Source: an uncultured Clostridia bacterium (lineage in GTDB: Bacteria > Bacillota > Clostridia > Oscillospirales > Acutalibacteraceae). Taken from it: DNA of 48,978 bases. A model generated the notes under the pieces. It was given only the letters and a program-made list of their open reading frames with translations. It had not been told where the DNA came from and made no database searches. The translations under genes were made by a program, and so were the position numbers. Positions 32,465 to 42,064 of this stretch are shown piece after piece (the first letter of the stretch is position 1; each line of letters starts with the position of its first letter). The stretch spans positions 1-48,978 of the forward strand of contig CALWVN010000013.1 of the NCBI GenBank assembly GCA_944384995.1, written 5' to 3'.

Positions 32465-33818
32465 AGCGATACATCTCCTTTACGGCAGGCAGGAATTCGG
32501 CGGGGATATTGTGCTGTTCGTTCCAATATTGCAGCGGATTTTCCTTAAGGCTTTGCGCGCGTTCACAGAAATGCGCCAAAAGCGCGGGCAGCGCGCGTCC
32601 TTCGTTTTGCAGTTTTTCGGCGGTCATCCACAGCGCGGCGCAGAGCTCCGAAGCCGTACCGACGCACTCAAAGGGCTTGACGGGCGCAAACCCGCAGAGG
32701 CCCTCAAAATCCGCAAGCAGCTCGCGGTCATCCAAAAGATCCGCCCCGAAAATGCCGCACAGGCGGCCGTAATCCATAAACGGGGAAAGGATGGAAAACA
32801 CGAACAGGCATTTCGCGCACTTGCCGCACCAGACATTCTGCTTGCTCCCGCGGTTGCAGCTGCGGAACGTGTCGTGGTACTGCGGCAGGGCGGCGAATTG
32901 CTTTGCGATCTGCAATTCCGTGAACGGGCGCAGCAGGCTGAAATAGCGGATGTCGCCCGTAAGGCTGCGCGCGCAGTACGCGGCAAAATCACATTCAAAA
33001 TCGTAAGACTTGGAATATTGGTGGTTGACTTCCGTCCCCGCGATGTTCGATTCGTTCGCGCTCGCCTCGTTCGAGAGCACGATGTCCGTCGCCCCGATGA
33101 GATAGGCGCAGTAGTAGGAAAGAAAGGCGACGATCGCCGAAAACGGCGTGTGCCCGTTTAAAAAGCCTTTGGCGTTTAAATCCAAAAGTGTGCGGTCAAT
33201 GGTGCGGTAGGTGCGCACCATTTCTTTTTCCGTGTACCCCGCCGCCAGTACCGTATCGGTGCGCGCTTTCTGGTCGTTGACCGTGAAAAAGCGGTTGCTT
33301 TGGGGCTTGTCGTGCAGGAGCGAAGCGGTCACGCAGCTATCCTTGCCGCCGCCCACGGGGACAAGGCGCAGACCTGCCGAACGAAAGACGGGGGAGGCCT
33401 CTTCTTCGGCGCCGCAGGAGACGAGCTCCATAAAATCGTCCTCGGTCGTGTGAACGCCGTTTCGATAGAAAAACTCCGAAAGCCCGCGGAAATACAGGCG
33501 CTTCCAAAAATGAATGTCCTCATCGGAAAGTGCGCCGCAGTGCACCTCGACGCGCTTCGGGCAGGCGGCTTTCCAATAGCTGACGAGCTCCACCATCCCC
33601 AGCGCGAACACCACGCGGCGCGCAAGCGGGGAATCCGGGTCGTTTAAAAGGTTCAGATTTTCCGTTTCGATCTCGGTCGTCGGCGCAAAGCGGCAAAGCC
33701 CCTTTACGGAAAAATGAAAGGTCAGCCGCACGCGCGTGCCCGCGCGTGTGATCGTGTAATCGTCATAAGAAAATACGGGATATTGCTTTCGTAAAGCTTC
33801 AAACTGTTGTTGGGGCAT
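32445..33818 (-). CDS. murL: MurL-like UDP-MurNAc-L-Ala-L-Glu epimerase
   Basis: A 457-residue cytoplasmic protein. Near residue 155 it has VPVGGGKDSCVT, an ATP-pyrophosphatase PP-loop. Further on come VLSNEASANESN, FSLLRPFTELQIAK and a Cys cluster VWCGKCAKCLFVF near 340. This combination, together with a fused-overlap to a MurD-type ligase, matches MurL, which uses ATP to invert the L-Glu of UDP-MurNAc-L-Ala-L-Glu. An alternative is another PP-loop enzyme of unknown task. The ATG at 33818 is chosen for its GGGAGGG site; an ATG at 33869 would lie upstream of the -10 box. First gene of the murL-murD-ubiquitin operon. Confidence 0.82.
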   Translation of the reverse strand: MPQQQFEALRKQYPVFSYDDYTITRAGTRVRLTFHFSVKGLCRFAPTTEIETENLNLLNDPDSPLARRVVFALGMVELVSYWKAACPKRVEVHCGALSDEDIHFWKRLYFRGLSEFFYRNGVHTTEDDFMELVSCGAEEEASPVFRSAGLRLVPVGGGKDSCVTASLLHDKPQSNRFFTVNDQKARTDTVLAAGYTEKEMVRTYRTIDRTLLDLNAKGFLNGHTPFSAIVAFLSYYCAYLIGATDIVLSNEASANESNIAGTEVNHQYSKSYDFECDFAAYCARSLTGDIRYFSLLRPFTELQIAKQFAALPQYHDTFRSCNRGSKQNVWCGKCAKCLFVFSILSPFMDYGRLCGIFGADLLDDRELLADFEGLCGFAPVKPFECVGTASELCAALWMTAEKLQNEGRALPALLAHFCERAQSLKENPLQYWNEQHNIPAEFLPAVKEMYRFVAADR

Positions 33819-33840
33819 ACGATCCCTCCCATTCTTTTCT

Positions 33841-33869
33841 ATTATACGAAGAAACCGACGCGAATGCAA
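33841..33869 (-). promoter_or_regulatory. Promoter of the murL-murD-ubiquitin operon
   Basis: Minus strand: TTGCAT at 33869-33864, 17 bases, TATAAT at 33846-33841. The -10 lies only 22 bases before the ATG, leaving a short leader just long enough for the ribosome site. Confidence 0.75.
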
Positions 33870-33964
33870 GGCGCGCGGTGCAAAATCCCCAAAAAATCCG
33901 TCCCGAAATCCGCAAAAAAAGCATATTGCTATTTTTGGGCAGATGTGCTACAATTTTTTCATAC

Positions 33965-33994
33965 TTGTCGAAATTGTTATCGTTTTTATATAAT
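33965..33994 (+). promoter_or_regulatory. Promoter of the EF-G-like gene
   Basis: TTGTCG at 33965-33970, 18 bases, TATAAT at 33989-33994. About 45 bases of leader precede the start codon at 34040. Confidence 0.65.
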
Positions 33995-34039
33995 AAGCGG
34001 CCAATAACCGGCAGGGATTTTGAAACAGGAGGCGTTTTT

Positions 34040-36109
34040 ATGAAAGCCTATTCTTCCGAACATATCCGCAACATTGCCGTCGTCGGGCACGGCGGCAAGG
34101 GTAAGACCACGCTTTGCGAAGCGATGCTGTATGTCGCGGGGGCGACCGACCGCCTCGGGCGTGTGGCAGACGGCAACACCGTGCTCGACTTTGACGCGGA
34201 GGAAAAACGGCGTAAGTCCTCCGTATCCTCCGCCATGGCGGCGATCGAATGGGACAACACCAAGCTCAATATCATTGACGCGCCCGGCCTTTTCGACTTT
34301 GAGGGCGGCGTTGCGGAAGCCGTGCGCGCGGCAGAAGCCGTGCTCATCGTGACTTCCGCAGGCTCCGGCGTGGACGTCGGCACAATGAAGGCGTTCAAGG
34401 CGGCGGAGAAAAAGGGCGCGGCGAAATTTTTTGCCATCACCAAAACGGACTCCGACCACCGCAGCTTTTATAAGACTTTTGACGCACTCAAGGAGGTCTA
34501 CGGCAACAAGCTGTGCCCGACCATCATTCCCTATATGGAGGGGAATCTCGTAAAATGCTATGTCAACCTTATGACGGGCATGGCATATGCGTATGAAGAC
34601 GGCAAGGCCACGCGCGTGGAACTGCCCGACGACCCCGTGATCGCGGATATGACCTCCGCCTTTATGGAAGCGGTCGCCACCACGGACGACGCGCTCATGG
34701 AAAAATTCTTTGAGGGTGAAGCGTTCACGCCCGAGGAGATCCTCAAAGGTCTTTGCATCGGCATTTTTGACGGTTCGATCTATCCCGTTTACGCAGTTTC
34801 GGGCCTGACGACCGCAGCGGTGGATCAGCTCCTGTACGGGCTTGCGTGGTCCGCGCCCGGCGCTTACGGCTATGCGGGCGAGTACGCGGCAGACGCAAAC
34901 GGCGAGGAAGAAATTTTGCCCTGCAACGTTTCAGGTCCCCTTGCGGCAGTGTGCTTTAAGACCGTCGCCGACCCGTTCGTCGGGAAAATGTCGTTTTTCA
35001 AGGTCGTTTCGGGCAAGCTGACCGCGGACAGCGCGGCATATAACCCGCGCACGGGCGAGACGGAAAAGATCGGCAAGATCATCACCGTCAAGGGCGCCAA
35101 GCAGGAGGACGCGAAGGAGATCATCGCGGGCGACATCGGCGTGCTCACAAAGCTTGCCAAGGTCAAGACCGGCGATACGCTGTGCGACCCGAAAAACATC
35201 CGCGTCTTAAAAGGCGTCGATTTCCCCGAGCCCTGCCTTTCCATGGCGGTCAAGGTCACGAAAAAGGGCGAGGAGGAAAAGGTCGCCGCAGGGCTTCTGC
35301 GCCTGATGGAGGAAGACCCGACCATTCGCTATACCAACAATACCGAGACCCGCGAGCAGGTGCTCTCGGGTATGGGCGAGCAGCATTTGGACGTCATCGT
35401 CTCAAAGCTCAAAAACAAATTCGGCGTAGATGTGACGCTCGAAGTACCGAAGGTCGCCTACCGCGAGACCATCCGCAAGGCGGTCGAGGCACAGGGGCGG
35501 CATAAGAAGCAGTCCGGCGGGCACGGGCAGTACGGCGACGTGTGGGTCAAATTCGAGCCGTGCGACAGCGACGAGCTGGTGTTTGAGACTGCGGTCGTCG
35601 GCGGCAGCGTACCGAAGAACTTCTTCCCCGCCGTTGAAAAGGGCTTGCGCGAATGTGTGGAAAAGGGCTTCGCCGCAGGCTACCCGATGGTCGGGCTCAA
35701 GGCGACGCTGTACGACGGTTCCTATCACCCCGTGGACTCCTCGGAAATGGCGTTCAAAACGGCGGCGTCTCTCGCATTCAAAAATGCCATGCCCAAAGCC
35801 GATGTGGCGATTCTCGAACCCATCGGCACGCTTACGGCGATCATGCCGGACGATAATCTCGGCGATATTATGGGCGACATCACCAAGCGTCGCGGCAGGG
35901 TGCTCGGTATGGGTCCTGCGGAAGAACCGAAAATGCAGGAGCTTTCCGCCGAGGTGCCCATGGCGGAAATGGGCGATTTCTCGACGGTGCTGCGCTCCGT
36001 GACGGCGGGCAGAGGCAGCTATACGCTTACCTTTGCGCGGTATGAGCAGGCGCCGAAGGACGTGGCGGATAAGGTCATCGCCGAGCGCGCCGCCGAACGC
36101 GCGGAATAA
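34040..36109 (+). CDS. Elongation-factor-G-like translational GTPase
   Basis: A 689-residue GTPase of the EF-G family, acting on the ribosome. The P-loop is VVGHGGKGKTTL near residue 17, switch II reads IIDAPGLFDF instead of the usual DTPGHVDF, and the base-specificity motif is ITKTDSD instead of NKxD. Domain IV (GGHGQYGDVWVKFEP) and domain V follow normally. These departures place it with the EF-G-like paralogues seen in clostridia rather than the main FusA. AGGAGG precedes the ATG at 34040, which removes an unsupported N-terminal extension. Alternatives are a ribosome-protection type protein, but the domain IV motif favours EF-G-like. Confidence 0.88.
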   Translation: MKAYSSEHIRNIAVVGHGGKGKTTLCEAMLYVAGATDRLGRVADGNTVLDFDAEEKRRKSSVSSAMAAIEWDNTKLNIIDAPGLFDFEGGVAEAVRAAEAVLIVTSAGSGVDVGTMKAFKAAEKKGAAKFFAITKTDSDHRSFYKTFDALKEVYGNKLCPTIIPYMEGNLVKCYVNLMTGMAYAYEDGKATRVELPDDPVIADMTSAFMEAVATTDDALMEKFFEGEAFTPEEILKGLCIGIFDGSIYPVYAVSGLTTAAVDQLLYGLAWSAPGAYGYAGEYAADANGEEEILPCNVSGPLAAVCFKTVADPFVGKMSFFKVVSGKLTADSAAYNPRTGETEKIGKIITVKGAKQEDAKEIIAGDIGVLTKLAKVKTGDTLCDPKNIRVLKGVDFPEPCLSMAVKVTKKGEEEKVAAGLLRLMEEDPTIRYTNNTETREQVLSGMGEQHLDVIVSKLKNKFGVDVTLEVPKVAYRETIRKAVEAQGRHKKQSGGHGQYGDVWVKFEPCDSDELVFETAVVGGSVPKNFFPAVEKGLRECVEKGFAAGYPMVGLKATLYDGSYHPVDSSEMAFKTAASLAFKNAMPKADVAILEPIGTLTAIMPDDNLGDIMGDITKRRGRVLGMGPAEEPKMQELSAEVPMAEMGDFSTVLRSVTAGRGSYTLTFARYEQAPKDVADKVIAERAAERAE

Positions 36110-36134
36110 AACGAAACTTAGCATTTTTAACAAG

Positions 36135-36170
36135 ATATGGGAGTCGGGTTTGTGCCGACTCCCATATTTT
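36135..36170 (+). terminator. Intrinsic terminator after the EF-G-like gene
   Basis: A perfect 13-bp stem (36135-36147 with 36155-36167) with a seven-base loop, ending in TTTT. Confidence 0.85.
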
Positions 36171-36191
36171 CGGCGCTACGCGGATTTTATT

Positions 36192-36220
36192 TTGCCTTTT
36201 TCGGCCGGATGTGCTACAAT
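36192..36220 (+). promoter_or_regulatory. Promoter of the DUF3048 lipoprotein gene
   Basis: TTGCCT at 36192-36197, 17 bases, TACAAT at 36215-36220, 52 bases before the start codon. Confidence 0.65.
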
Positions 36221-36272
36221 ATAAAAACAGACGAAAATGTACATTGCGCAGAAAAAGGACAGGAACAGAGAA

Positions 36273-37334
36273 ATGAGCAAAAAATTCGGATTGAAATTGA
36301 CGGCGGGGCTTTTGAGCGCCGCCTTGGCATTGACGGCGTTTTCCGCCTGCGGCGGGGAGGAAGAGCCTGCCGCCGAGACGACCACCGCACCCGTGACCGA
36401 GGCGGCCGCCGGTCCTGCGAACCCGTTGACGGGGGAGGAAATACGCGCCGAAGCGGTCGGCAAACGCCCCGTGGCGATCATGGTGGAAAACTCTCCGCAG
36501 GCTCGCCCGCAGTGGGGATTGAGCACGCCCGATATCGTGATCGAAGGGCTTGCCGAGGGCGGCATCACACGCATGATGTGGCTGTATGCCGATACGGCGG
36601 ATATTCCAAGCCAGGTCGGCCCCACGCGCAGCGCGCGGCACGATTATGTGGAGCTTGCCGAGGGCTTTGACGCGATCTATGTTCACTTCGGCGGCAGCAC
36701 CTATGCCTATGACACCATAAAAAGCGATGATGTGGACGATATCGACGGCATGTACGACGGTGCCTATTTCGCGCGCGACAAGTCCCGCAACGTCGCCAGC
36801 GAGCACACCGCATATACCACCGGCGTAAACATTATCGAGGCGATCACCGAAATGGAGATCCGTGAGGAGCTTGCGGACGGCTATGCGGCGCCGTTTACGT
36901 TCGCTTCGGAGAAGCGCACGCTGTCCGGGGGCGCGTGCACAAGCATTTTTGCAGAGTTTTCAGACGATTACACACATACGTTCCGCTACAATGCCGAGGA
37001 CGGGCTCTATTACAATTATATGAATTCCTCCGAGATGAAGGACGCGGACGGCACGACCATGGCGGTCGCGAATGTGCTGGTGCTGTATACGGACGTATCG
37101 CGCGTCAGCGGCTCGTCAAGCGGTCATGTGGATTGGGACCTGCAAAGCGGTACGGGCGTGTATGTGTCCAACGGGACGTATCAGAACATCCGCTGGTCGA
37201 AAGGCACGTCGTCGAACGCCGACGCACCGCTTGTGCTCACCGATGAAAGCGGCGCGACGCTCGAACTCAATACCGGCAAATCCTGGATCGGCTTTGTGCC
37301 GACGGCGAACAGCGGGTTGACCACGATCGCCTGA
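36273..37334 (+). CDS. DUF3048 (YerB-like) lipoprotein
   Basis: A membrane-anchored lipoprotein of 353 residues. It starts with a basic and hydrophobic signal (MSKKFGLKLTAGLLSAAL) ending in the lipobox FSAC, with Cys about residue 26. A Thr/Glu/Ala-rich linker follows, then the two DUF3048 halves: NPLTGEE, RPVAIMVENSPQARPQWG, GLAEGGITRMMWLY, VGPTRSARHDYVELA, and WDLQSGTGVYVSNGTYQNIRWSKG near the end. The family is widespread in Bacillota and its role is not established. The ATG at 36273 begins the signal peptide directly; an ATG at 36237 lies further upstream without a clear ribosome site. Confidence 0.9.
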   Translation: MSKKFGLKLTAGLLSAALALTAFSACGGEEEPAAETTTAPVTEAAAGPANPLTGEEIRAEAVGKRPVAIMVENSPQARPQWGLSTPDIVIEGLAEGGITRMMWLYADTADIPSQVGPTRSARHDYVELAEGFDAIYVHFGGSTYAYDTIKSDDVDDIDGMYDGAYFARDKSRNVASEHTAYTTGVNIIEAITEMEIREELADGYAAPFTFASEKRTLSGGACTSIFAEFSDDYTHTFRYNAEDGLYYNYMNSSEMKDADGTTMAVANVLVLYTDVSRVSGSSSGHVDWDLQSGTGVYVSNGTYQNIRWSKGTSSNADAPLVLTDESGATLELNTGKSWIGFVPTANSGLTTIA

Positions 37335-37366
37335 TTTGGCGGAAGGATACATGTATAAAACAAGGT

Positions 37367-37395
37367 GCCCCGCAGCACAGAATGTGCTGCGGGGC
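37367..37395. terminator. Bidirectional terminator between the lipoprotein gene and gdhA
   Basis: A perfect 13-bp GC-rich stem (37367-37379 with 37383-37395) with loop GAA. T-rich sequence follows on both strands (TTGTTT on plus, TTGTTTT on minus), fitting the two convergent genes. Confidence 0.85.
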
Positions 37396-37431
37396 TTGTT
37401 TCATATGCTGTTGCAGGATTGTGCCGGTGTC

Positions 37432-38802
<1,371 letters not shown>

Positions 38803-38812
38803 TCACTCTGCT

Positions 38813-38841
38813 ATTTTACTGCAATAAAGTGCAGATTACAA
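38813..38841 (-). promoter_or_regulatory. gdhA promoter with a dyad in the spacer
   Basis: Minus strand: TTGTAA at 38841-38836, 17 bases, TAAAAT at 38818-38813. The spacer is almost wholly the dyad CTGCACTTTATTGCAG (outer arms CTGCA and TGCAG), a position typical of a repressor operator. Confidence 0.6.
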
Positions 38842-38960
38842 GTAAACGGAAAAATAAATTCGGTAATTTGAGAAAAAATTTTTTGTGAAAAATGCTAAAT
38901 AGGCAGCTGTGGCACAAGGTTCCAAAGTGTGTTGCTGCCATGTGTTTCAACGCATATAAA

Positions 38961-39075
38961 AATAGGAAAAGCCCCGGCTGAAACCGGGGCTTTCCCTATT
39001 GAGGGGTTGCTTGAGGAGGGGGTATAAATACTCAGTCGAAAGGGTTGCGGCACCCTCTCTGTCGAGTACATCTAC
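38961..39075 (-). ncRNA. Candidate small RNA with C-rich anti-Shine-Dalgarno loops
   Basis: On the minus strand a hairpin (39068-39064 with 39033-39029, inner 39056-39052 with 39045-39041) is followed by CCCCCTCCTC (39022-39013) and CCCCTC (39006-39001). A strong stem then pairs 39000-38984 with 38977-38961, and TTTTTATA comes after it. This is the form of trans-acting RNAs that block ribosome sites with C-rich loops. No gene runs into this terminator otherwise. A clear promoter was not found, so the 5' end is a guess. Confidence 0.4.
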
Positions 39076-39182
39076 AGCATACAGAAAAATTGTGAATAAA
39101 CTATGAACAAACCGAAAAAAAGAGAAATTTTTACGGGAATTTGTCAACTTTTTATTCGGGAGAAAATTTTTTGCAAAAACGC

Positions 39183-39241
39183 CAAACAAATGTTTGCATT
39201 TTCAGAACATTTGTGCTACAATAGAGACGAACAAATACTAT
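39183..39241 (+). promoter_or_regulatory. lexA promoter with LexA boxes
   Basis: Promoter TTGCAT at 39194-39199, 17 bases, TACAAT at 39217-39222. A near-consensus Gram-positive LexA box CAAACAAATGTTTG (39183-39196) overlaps the -35. AGAACATTTGTGCT (39204-39217) lies in the spacer. CGAACAAATACTAT (39228-39241), a good half-site, lies past the -10. This arrangement implies autorepression. Confidence 0.8.
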
Positions 39242-39282
39242 CCCATCGAAAAAACGCACGGAAGCGTTTGAAAGGGGTTCTT

Positions 39283-39873
39283 ATGAATACGATCAACAAA
39301 ACACAAAAGAAGATCTATGAATACTTAATGGAGCGCTGTCGCAGCGGCATCCCGCCCTCAGTGCGCGAAATCGGCGCGGCGGTAGGGCTCAAATCCACCT
39401 CGTCCGTGCAGGCGAATCTCGACGCGCTCGAAGATGCCGGCTTCATTGAGCGCGATCCGATGCTCAAGCGTTCCATTCGCGTTTTGGGCGAGGCGGAAAA
39501 CGTCACGAACGTGCCCCTTTTGGGTACGGTCACGGCGGGCGCACCGATCCTGGCCGTGGAACAGATCGAAAGCTATCTGCCGTACAGCGGGCGCGGCGCA
39601 AAGGACAAAACCCTGTTTGCCCTGCGCGTGCGCGGGGACAGTATGGTGAACGCCGGCATTTTGAGTGGCGATATCGTAATTGTTGAAAAAACGCCCGCCG
39701 CACAGAACGGCGAGATCGTCGTTGCCATGATCGAGGATGAGGCGACCGTGAAACGTTTCTATAAGGAAAAAGGTCATTTTCGTTTGCAACCGGAAAACGA
39801 TGCTTATGAACCGATCATCGTCAGCGAGGTTATCATCCTCGGCAAGGTGATTGCCCTTTTGCGGAATTATTAA
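39283..39873 (+). CDS. lexA: SOS repressor LexA
   Basis: Repressor of the DNA-damage response that cleaves itself when RecA is activated. The 196 residues start with TINKTQKKIYEYLMERC and a winged helix at about 10-65 (PSVREIGAAVGLKSTSSVQANL). The cleavage site is the Ala-Gly in VTAGAP near residue 85, the catalytic Ser is in RGDSMVNAGI and the Lys in EATVKRFY. The ATG at 39283, with GAAAGGGG before it, is chosen; an upstream in-frame ATG would run through the operator region. No other SOS gene is in the window. Confidence 0.95.
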   Translation: MNTINKTQKKIYEYLMERCRSGIPPSVREIGAAVGLKSTSSVQANLDALEDAGFIERDPMLKRSIRVLGEAENVTNVPLLGTVTAGAPILAVEQIESYLPYSGRGAKDKTLFALRVRGDSMVNAGILSGDIVIVEKTPAAQNGEIVVAMIEDEATVKRFYKEKGHFRLQPENDAYEPIIVSEVIILGKVIALLRNY

Positions 39874-39899
39874 GGGAAAGTTTGTCCGTAAAATCCAAT

Positions 39900-39937
39900 C
39901 GGCACGGGAACGCAAAAGCGTCCCGTGCCGGTTTTTT
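39900..39937 (+). terminator. Intrinsic terminator after lexA
   Basis: A 13-bp stem with one bulged A (39900-39913 with 39918-39930), loop AAAA, and then GTTTTTTG. It also separates lexA from the convergent GH35 gene. Confidence 0.85.
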
Positions 39938-39966
39938 GTTTTGCCGGGTTTGTTGTGTCCTGTCGG

Positions 39967-42054
39967 TCAAAGCGTTTCCTGCGTTTTTGTGACCTCCCAC
40001 GCGTGGCGGAGCGTCAGCGCATTGCTGTGCAGGGGGATCGGGATCTCGTTGTACACATTAGAAACGCCGAACCGCGTTTTCGGCGCGGTGCGCAGGGTGA
40101 GCACGGGATTTTTTCGCAAGTATGCCGCATAGTCGCGCAGATACATCACAAACCGCCCGTCGATGTTGAAATAATCGTTGATGAGCGTCGTGCTGCTGAA
40201 CACCTGTAAATTTAACCCTTCAAAATCGAATTCCAGACGCACGTCAAAGCGGTTTTCCAATATGTTTTCGGGCAGATGCAATTCATAATACGCCCGCCGC
40301 CCATGCGAATACAAATAGGAATTGTAGGGAAGCGCTTTGCGCGCACAGGGCGTGAGCGTGATGTCCTTTTTCAGATCTGTTTCGGTGATGCGCTCACAGA
40401 TGACGGTATCGCCGTCGCAGTAGACCGTTCCGTCGGTAAAAACGACCTTGCCATTTATCACATGGAAACGCTTGGCTTCCTCTATGGGCAGCACGACAAT
40501 GCGCACATCGCCGACCTTTACACCGTCGCGCCCGACGGGCAGCGCGATTTCCCTGTTGTCGGTTTTGCAGCGCGGGGGGATACCCTCGCATTCTGCGAAC
40601 CAGCAGACTGTCTCGCCGTTGTCACGGAGTTTGGCAATGGGCTGGGCAAGGATATAATCAAAATGCGTGTTCCCAAGCGTAAGATCAAAGGGATAGAAGA
40701 ACATCGCGCCCGCTTTTACCTCGATAGGCGGCAGCTTGACCTGTTTTTCATCAAAGTCCACCCGCACGCGCACATCGTGAAAGTCCTTGTAGGTAAGCCC
40801 TTTTTCGTAAGCGGAGGCAAAGAAGTAGCCGCTGCCCGACGCATCGGCGCGCACGGAGCATTTCAAAAACGAAATATCCGTGGGGTCGCTTGATGCCCAC
40901 TTCGGGAAAAACGCCTGTTTTAACGCGATACGGTCGTCGAATTCCCGAATAAACAAGTGCAGCAGCCGCAGCCGGTCGCCGTGCGGGCGGCACTCGCCGT
41001 AGCGGGAAATGGGCGCCTGAAAATCGTAGTCGATCAGGGAATAGTTATTCGGGTAGCCCGTGCGGCGGCTCTCCTGCATGGGGCGGTCGTTCGGGTTCGT
41101 GCCGCCGCAGAACATATAGTAGCCGAGCCACTGCATCCCCGAAGCGAACTTGGCAAAGCCTACGCCGTACCCGTCCTTTTCGGAAATATACGGGCGGCGG
41201 TGCTGCGTGACCTGGTTGCCCGGCCCCGTTTCGCAGGAGGCGTACGGAACGTGGTCGTAGACGCCCTTTTTCGCAATGCGGTTTTTGTGCAGATCCGCGC
41301 CGATCTCATCCTCCGACTTCGCAGGGGTGATGGCAAAACGGTTGTTCGGTTTCAGCGCCTTTTTCCCCATGTTCCAAGGGCCGTCCGGGTAACCGCCCAT
41401 CGTGGGCAGGAATTCGCGGTCGGGCACGCCGCTGGGCCATGCGGTCATGGTGAAAAACGGCACACGAAAGCCGATCTCCTCCGCGATCTTCCGTAAAGTA
41501 TGCAGGTGAGAGGTCTTGCCCGTGTACTCGTTTTCCAGCTGCATGCCGATCACGGTCTCGCCGTCTAAGAAGGGGGCAACCTCTTTGTAAAGCCCCGTCC
41601 AGAATTCGCGTACCTCGGCAAGGTATTTCGGGTTATCGGTGCGCTTGCCGCGCATGCGGTTGATGCGCTTCGGAAAGCCCCCGCGCACCACCTCACCGTG
41701 GCACCACGGGCCGATACGCAGAATGCAGGGCATCCGGATCTCGCGGCAAAGCTGCAAAAACGCGGCAACGTCGCGGTCACCTGAAAAGTTGAAAACGCCC
41801 TTTTGCTCCTCGTGGTAATTCCAGAACACATAGGTGGATACGGTGTTGATGCCGCAGTCACGCATTTTCAAAAGCGTGCTTTTCCACCGTGCGCGCGGGC
41901 AGCGCGAAAAGTGCAGCTCGCCCGCTATCACGGTAAAGGGTTCGCCGTCCTTTGTAAAGTACTGCGTGTTCACGCCGTAGGCGCTTTCTATGTTGCCGTA
42001 GTGAAAATCACCCGCCTCGACGGGCTTCAGCTTTGCCCGGATCAGGATGTCCAT
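39967..42054 (-). CDS. GH35-type beta-galactosidase
   Basis: Glycoside hydrolase of 695 residues expected to release terminal beta-galactose. The TIM-barrel begins with FTVIAGELHFSRCPRARW, LLKMRDCGINTVSTYVFWNYHE and RIGPWCHGE, all GH35 hallmarks. The acid/base Glu is in GMQLENEY near 171 and the nucleophile is probably the Glu in SCETGPG near 275. C-terminal beta domains follow. There is no signal peptide, so it acts inside the cell on imported sugars. It is the third gene of a minus-strand series, ten bases after a metallophosphoesterase. Confidence 0.9.
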   Translation of the reverse strand: MDILIRAKLKPVEAGDFHYGNIESAYGVNTQYFTKDGEPFTVIAGELHFSRCPRARWKSTLLKMRDCGINTVSTYVFWNYHEEQKGVFNFSGDRDVAAFLQLCREIRMPCILRIGPWCHGEVVRGGFPKRINRMRGKRTDNPKYLAEVREFWTGLYKEVAPFLDGETVIGMQLENEYTGKTSHLHTLRKIAEEIGFRVPFFTMTAWPSGVPDREFLPTMGGYPDGPWNMGKKALKPNNRFAITPAKSEDEIGADLHKNRIAKKGVYDHVPYASCETGPGNQVTQHRRPYISEKDGYGVGFAKFASGMQWLGYYMFCGGTNPNDRPMQESRRTGYPNNYSLIDYDFQAPISRYGECRPHGDRLRLLHLFIREFDDRIALKQAFFPKWASSDPTDISFLKCSVRADASGSGYFFASAYEKGLTYKDFHDVRVRVDFDEKQVKLPPIEVKAGAMFFYPFDLTLGNTHFDYILAQPIAKLRDNGETVCWFAECEGIPPRCKTDNREIALPVGRDGVKVGDVRIVVLPIEEAKRFHVINGKVVFTDGTVYCDGDTVICERITETDLKKDITLTPCARKALPYNSYLYSHGRRAYYELHLPENILENRFDVRLEFDFEGLNLQVFSSTTLINDYFNIDGRFVMYLRDYAAYLRKNPVLTLRTAPKTRFGVSNVYNEIPIPLHSNALTLRHAWEVTKTQETL

Positions 42055-42064
42055 AATTCCTCCG

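Noticed and set aside
38947-39189. Minus-strand frame of 80 residues between gdhA and lexA
   Set aside because: It covers the lexA upstream region and the T-tailed hairpin and lacks a ribosome site; an RNA explanation fits better.
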